Shown: positions 63,266 to 64,000 of the stretch, piece by piece
Position numbering within the stretch: position 1 is the first letter of the stretch
How the letters are laid out: every line of letters starts with the position of its first letter
Source: Actinomucor elegans
Lineage: Eukaryota; Mucoromycota; Mucoromycetes; Mucorales; Mucoraceae
Direction: 5' to 3'
NCBI GenBank assembly: GCA_026027325.1
Contig: JAMSLZ010000001.1
Span: forward strand, 3,844,001-3,908,000
DNA length: 64,000 bases
Program-made: the position numbers and the translations under genes
Notes under the pieces: model-generated
Database searches by the model: none
What the model was told of the DNA's origin: nothing
The model's input: only the letters and a program-made list of their open reading frames with translations

Positions 63266-64000
63266 ATGAAAGCTTCTCTACGACCTCGCCTATTAGTTTT
63301 GGCTTTATTATTTACATTCATTGTTGCAACATGGTCATCGCCTATCATTAAAAGAGATAATGAAGCAGCAATTATTGAAACACCTACCAAGTCATATCAT
63401 CAAATCATAGAACGCGATGTAGTTGATCTACGTAATACTGGAGGCAGTAAAACTACGACTACAACAACCACAGCGACAAGCACGTCTACTGCAAGACCTC
63501 CAAAGCCAATACCTACTACTGCGCCATCTACAAATCCAGGTATTTCGCATATAAAATAGTAGTGAGCATATAGTAACTCGAAATTATAGAGGATATCTAT
63601 GGCGGACCAGGTATCACACCTCAAAATGGCGTTGCTGGTGCTATTCTCATTGTGTTGGGACTCTATTTGATGGTTTTTGGCTTCAGATCGTTTCGAATCA
63701 CACTTGGAGTTTGTGGATTCTTAACATTTGGCCTTATTTCTTGGGTAGCTATGGCCAACAATCAACCATACTATGGTTACATCAATAATGATATTACCAT
63801 GATAGCTGTACCAGCTGGCTTGGGACTTTTGGGTGCCATCATCTATGCTCTCTTTTGGAATATCTCAATTTACTTGGTTGGAGGTAAATCTTTGATAGAA
63901 AACAGACAATGCATTATAGTGATCAAACCTTCTTGATAGCTCTTGGTGGATTAGCATTGGCCATGTATATCCTATGCTGTAAACACAACCTGTTGATCAC
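63266..64000 (+). CDS. DUF4203/TMEM198-like membrane protein, 3' truncated by window
   Basis: Exons 63266-63539, 63590-63883 and 63940 to beyond the edge encode a secretory-pathway membrane protein. A signal peptide (LLVLALLFTFIVATWSSP) is followed by a lumenal stretch rich in Thr, Pro and Ser (KTTTTTTTATSTSTARPPKP), a likely O-glycosylated stalk. The membrane domain then begins: ITPQNGVAGAILIVLGLYLM, FGFRSFRITLGVCGFLTFGL, MIAVPAGLGLLGAIIYALFW, and the start of another helix (GGLALAMYILCC). The G-rich helices with FGFR fit the TMEM198/DUF4203 domain. Its biochemical role is unknown. The ATG at 63266 gives the best signal peptide; the frame is open upstream to 63197 without an ATG. Confidence 0.82.

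Overview
This is nuclear DNA of a filamentous fungus, most likely an early-diverging Mucoromycota (Mucorales-type) species. The evidence is AT-rich intergenic DNA with long T and A runs, many short introns (about 48-80 nt, GTAAGT/GTATGT donors, TAG acceptors), a eukaryotic gene set with fungal Zn2Cys6 and ML-domain proteins, a SAM-plus-kinesin-13 gene (absent from yeasts), an SWS1/ZSWIM7-like gene, and decayed IS630/Tc1-type and LINE-like insertions. The genus cannot be fixed from the sequence alone. Exon structures were joined by hand from splice sites, reading frame and family conservation.

Layout. 1-1.6 kb: 3' part of an MFS monocarboxylate-type transporter. 3.46 kb: tRNA-Ile(AAU). 5.1-8.4 kb: ten-exon PPIP5K (Vip1/Asp1) inositol pyrophosphate kinase/phosphatase. 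9.5-12.7 kb: divergent pair of RPS5 (uS7) and an oxysterol-binding-protein-related gene. 14.2-16.4 kb: tandem ML/NPC2-like lipid-binding gene (with a 5-nt micro-exon) and NiCoT nickel/cobalt permease gene. 16.4-24.2 kb: a 7.9-kb block without an intact gene, holding a LINE-like remnant and copies of a short dispersed repeat. 24.2-29.1 kb: bHLH factor, Zn2Cys6 factor, FSH-type serine hydrolase. 29.3-30.8 kb: decayed DDE transposon. 32.4-37.5 kb: Nup35/Nup53-type nucleoporin, mitochondrial carrier, mitochondrial SSB. 39.2-46.2 kb: multi-pass membrane protein, kinesin-13 with N-terminal SAM domain, and, convergent to it, an F-box/WD40 SCF receptor. 51.2-55.6 kb: Ser-rich two-TM protein, GDSL-type hydrolase with C-terminal TM, TLDc protein. 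58.6-61.1 kb: SWIM-finger protein of the Sws1/ZSWIM7 type followed by a kelch protein. 63.3-64 kb: DUF4203/TMEM198-like protein running off the edge.

The genes are mostly unrelated housekeeping and regulatory genes, as expected of a fungal chromosome arm. I see no operon-like pathway cluster, biosynthetic cluster, CRISPR array or prophage. Functional links that can be argued are loose: inositol pyrophosphate signalling, sterol/lipid transfer (ORP and ML proteins), nuclear pore and cytoskeleton.

The least explained signals are (i) a family of about ten short, degenerate intergenic repeats with an AGATGYGACATTAAAC core linked to a CGAGAGATCTA half, (ii) a 359-bp foldback element, (iii) two odd GC palindromes containing CGG-N-CCG in the RPS5/ORP intergenic region, (iv) several extremely small exons (5 and 11 nt), and (v) an apparent frame inconsistency in the MFS gene.
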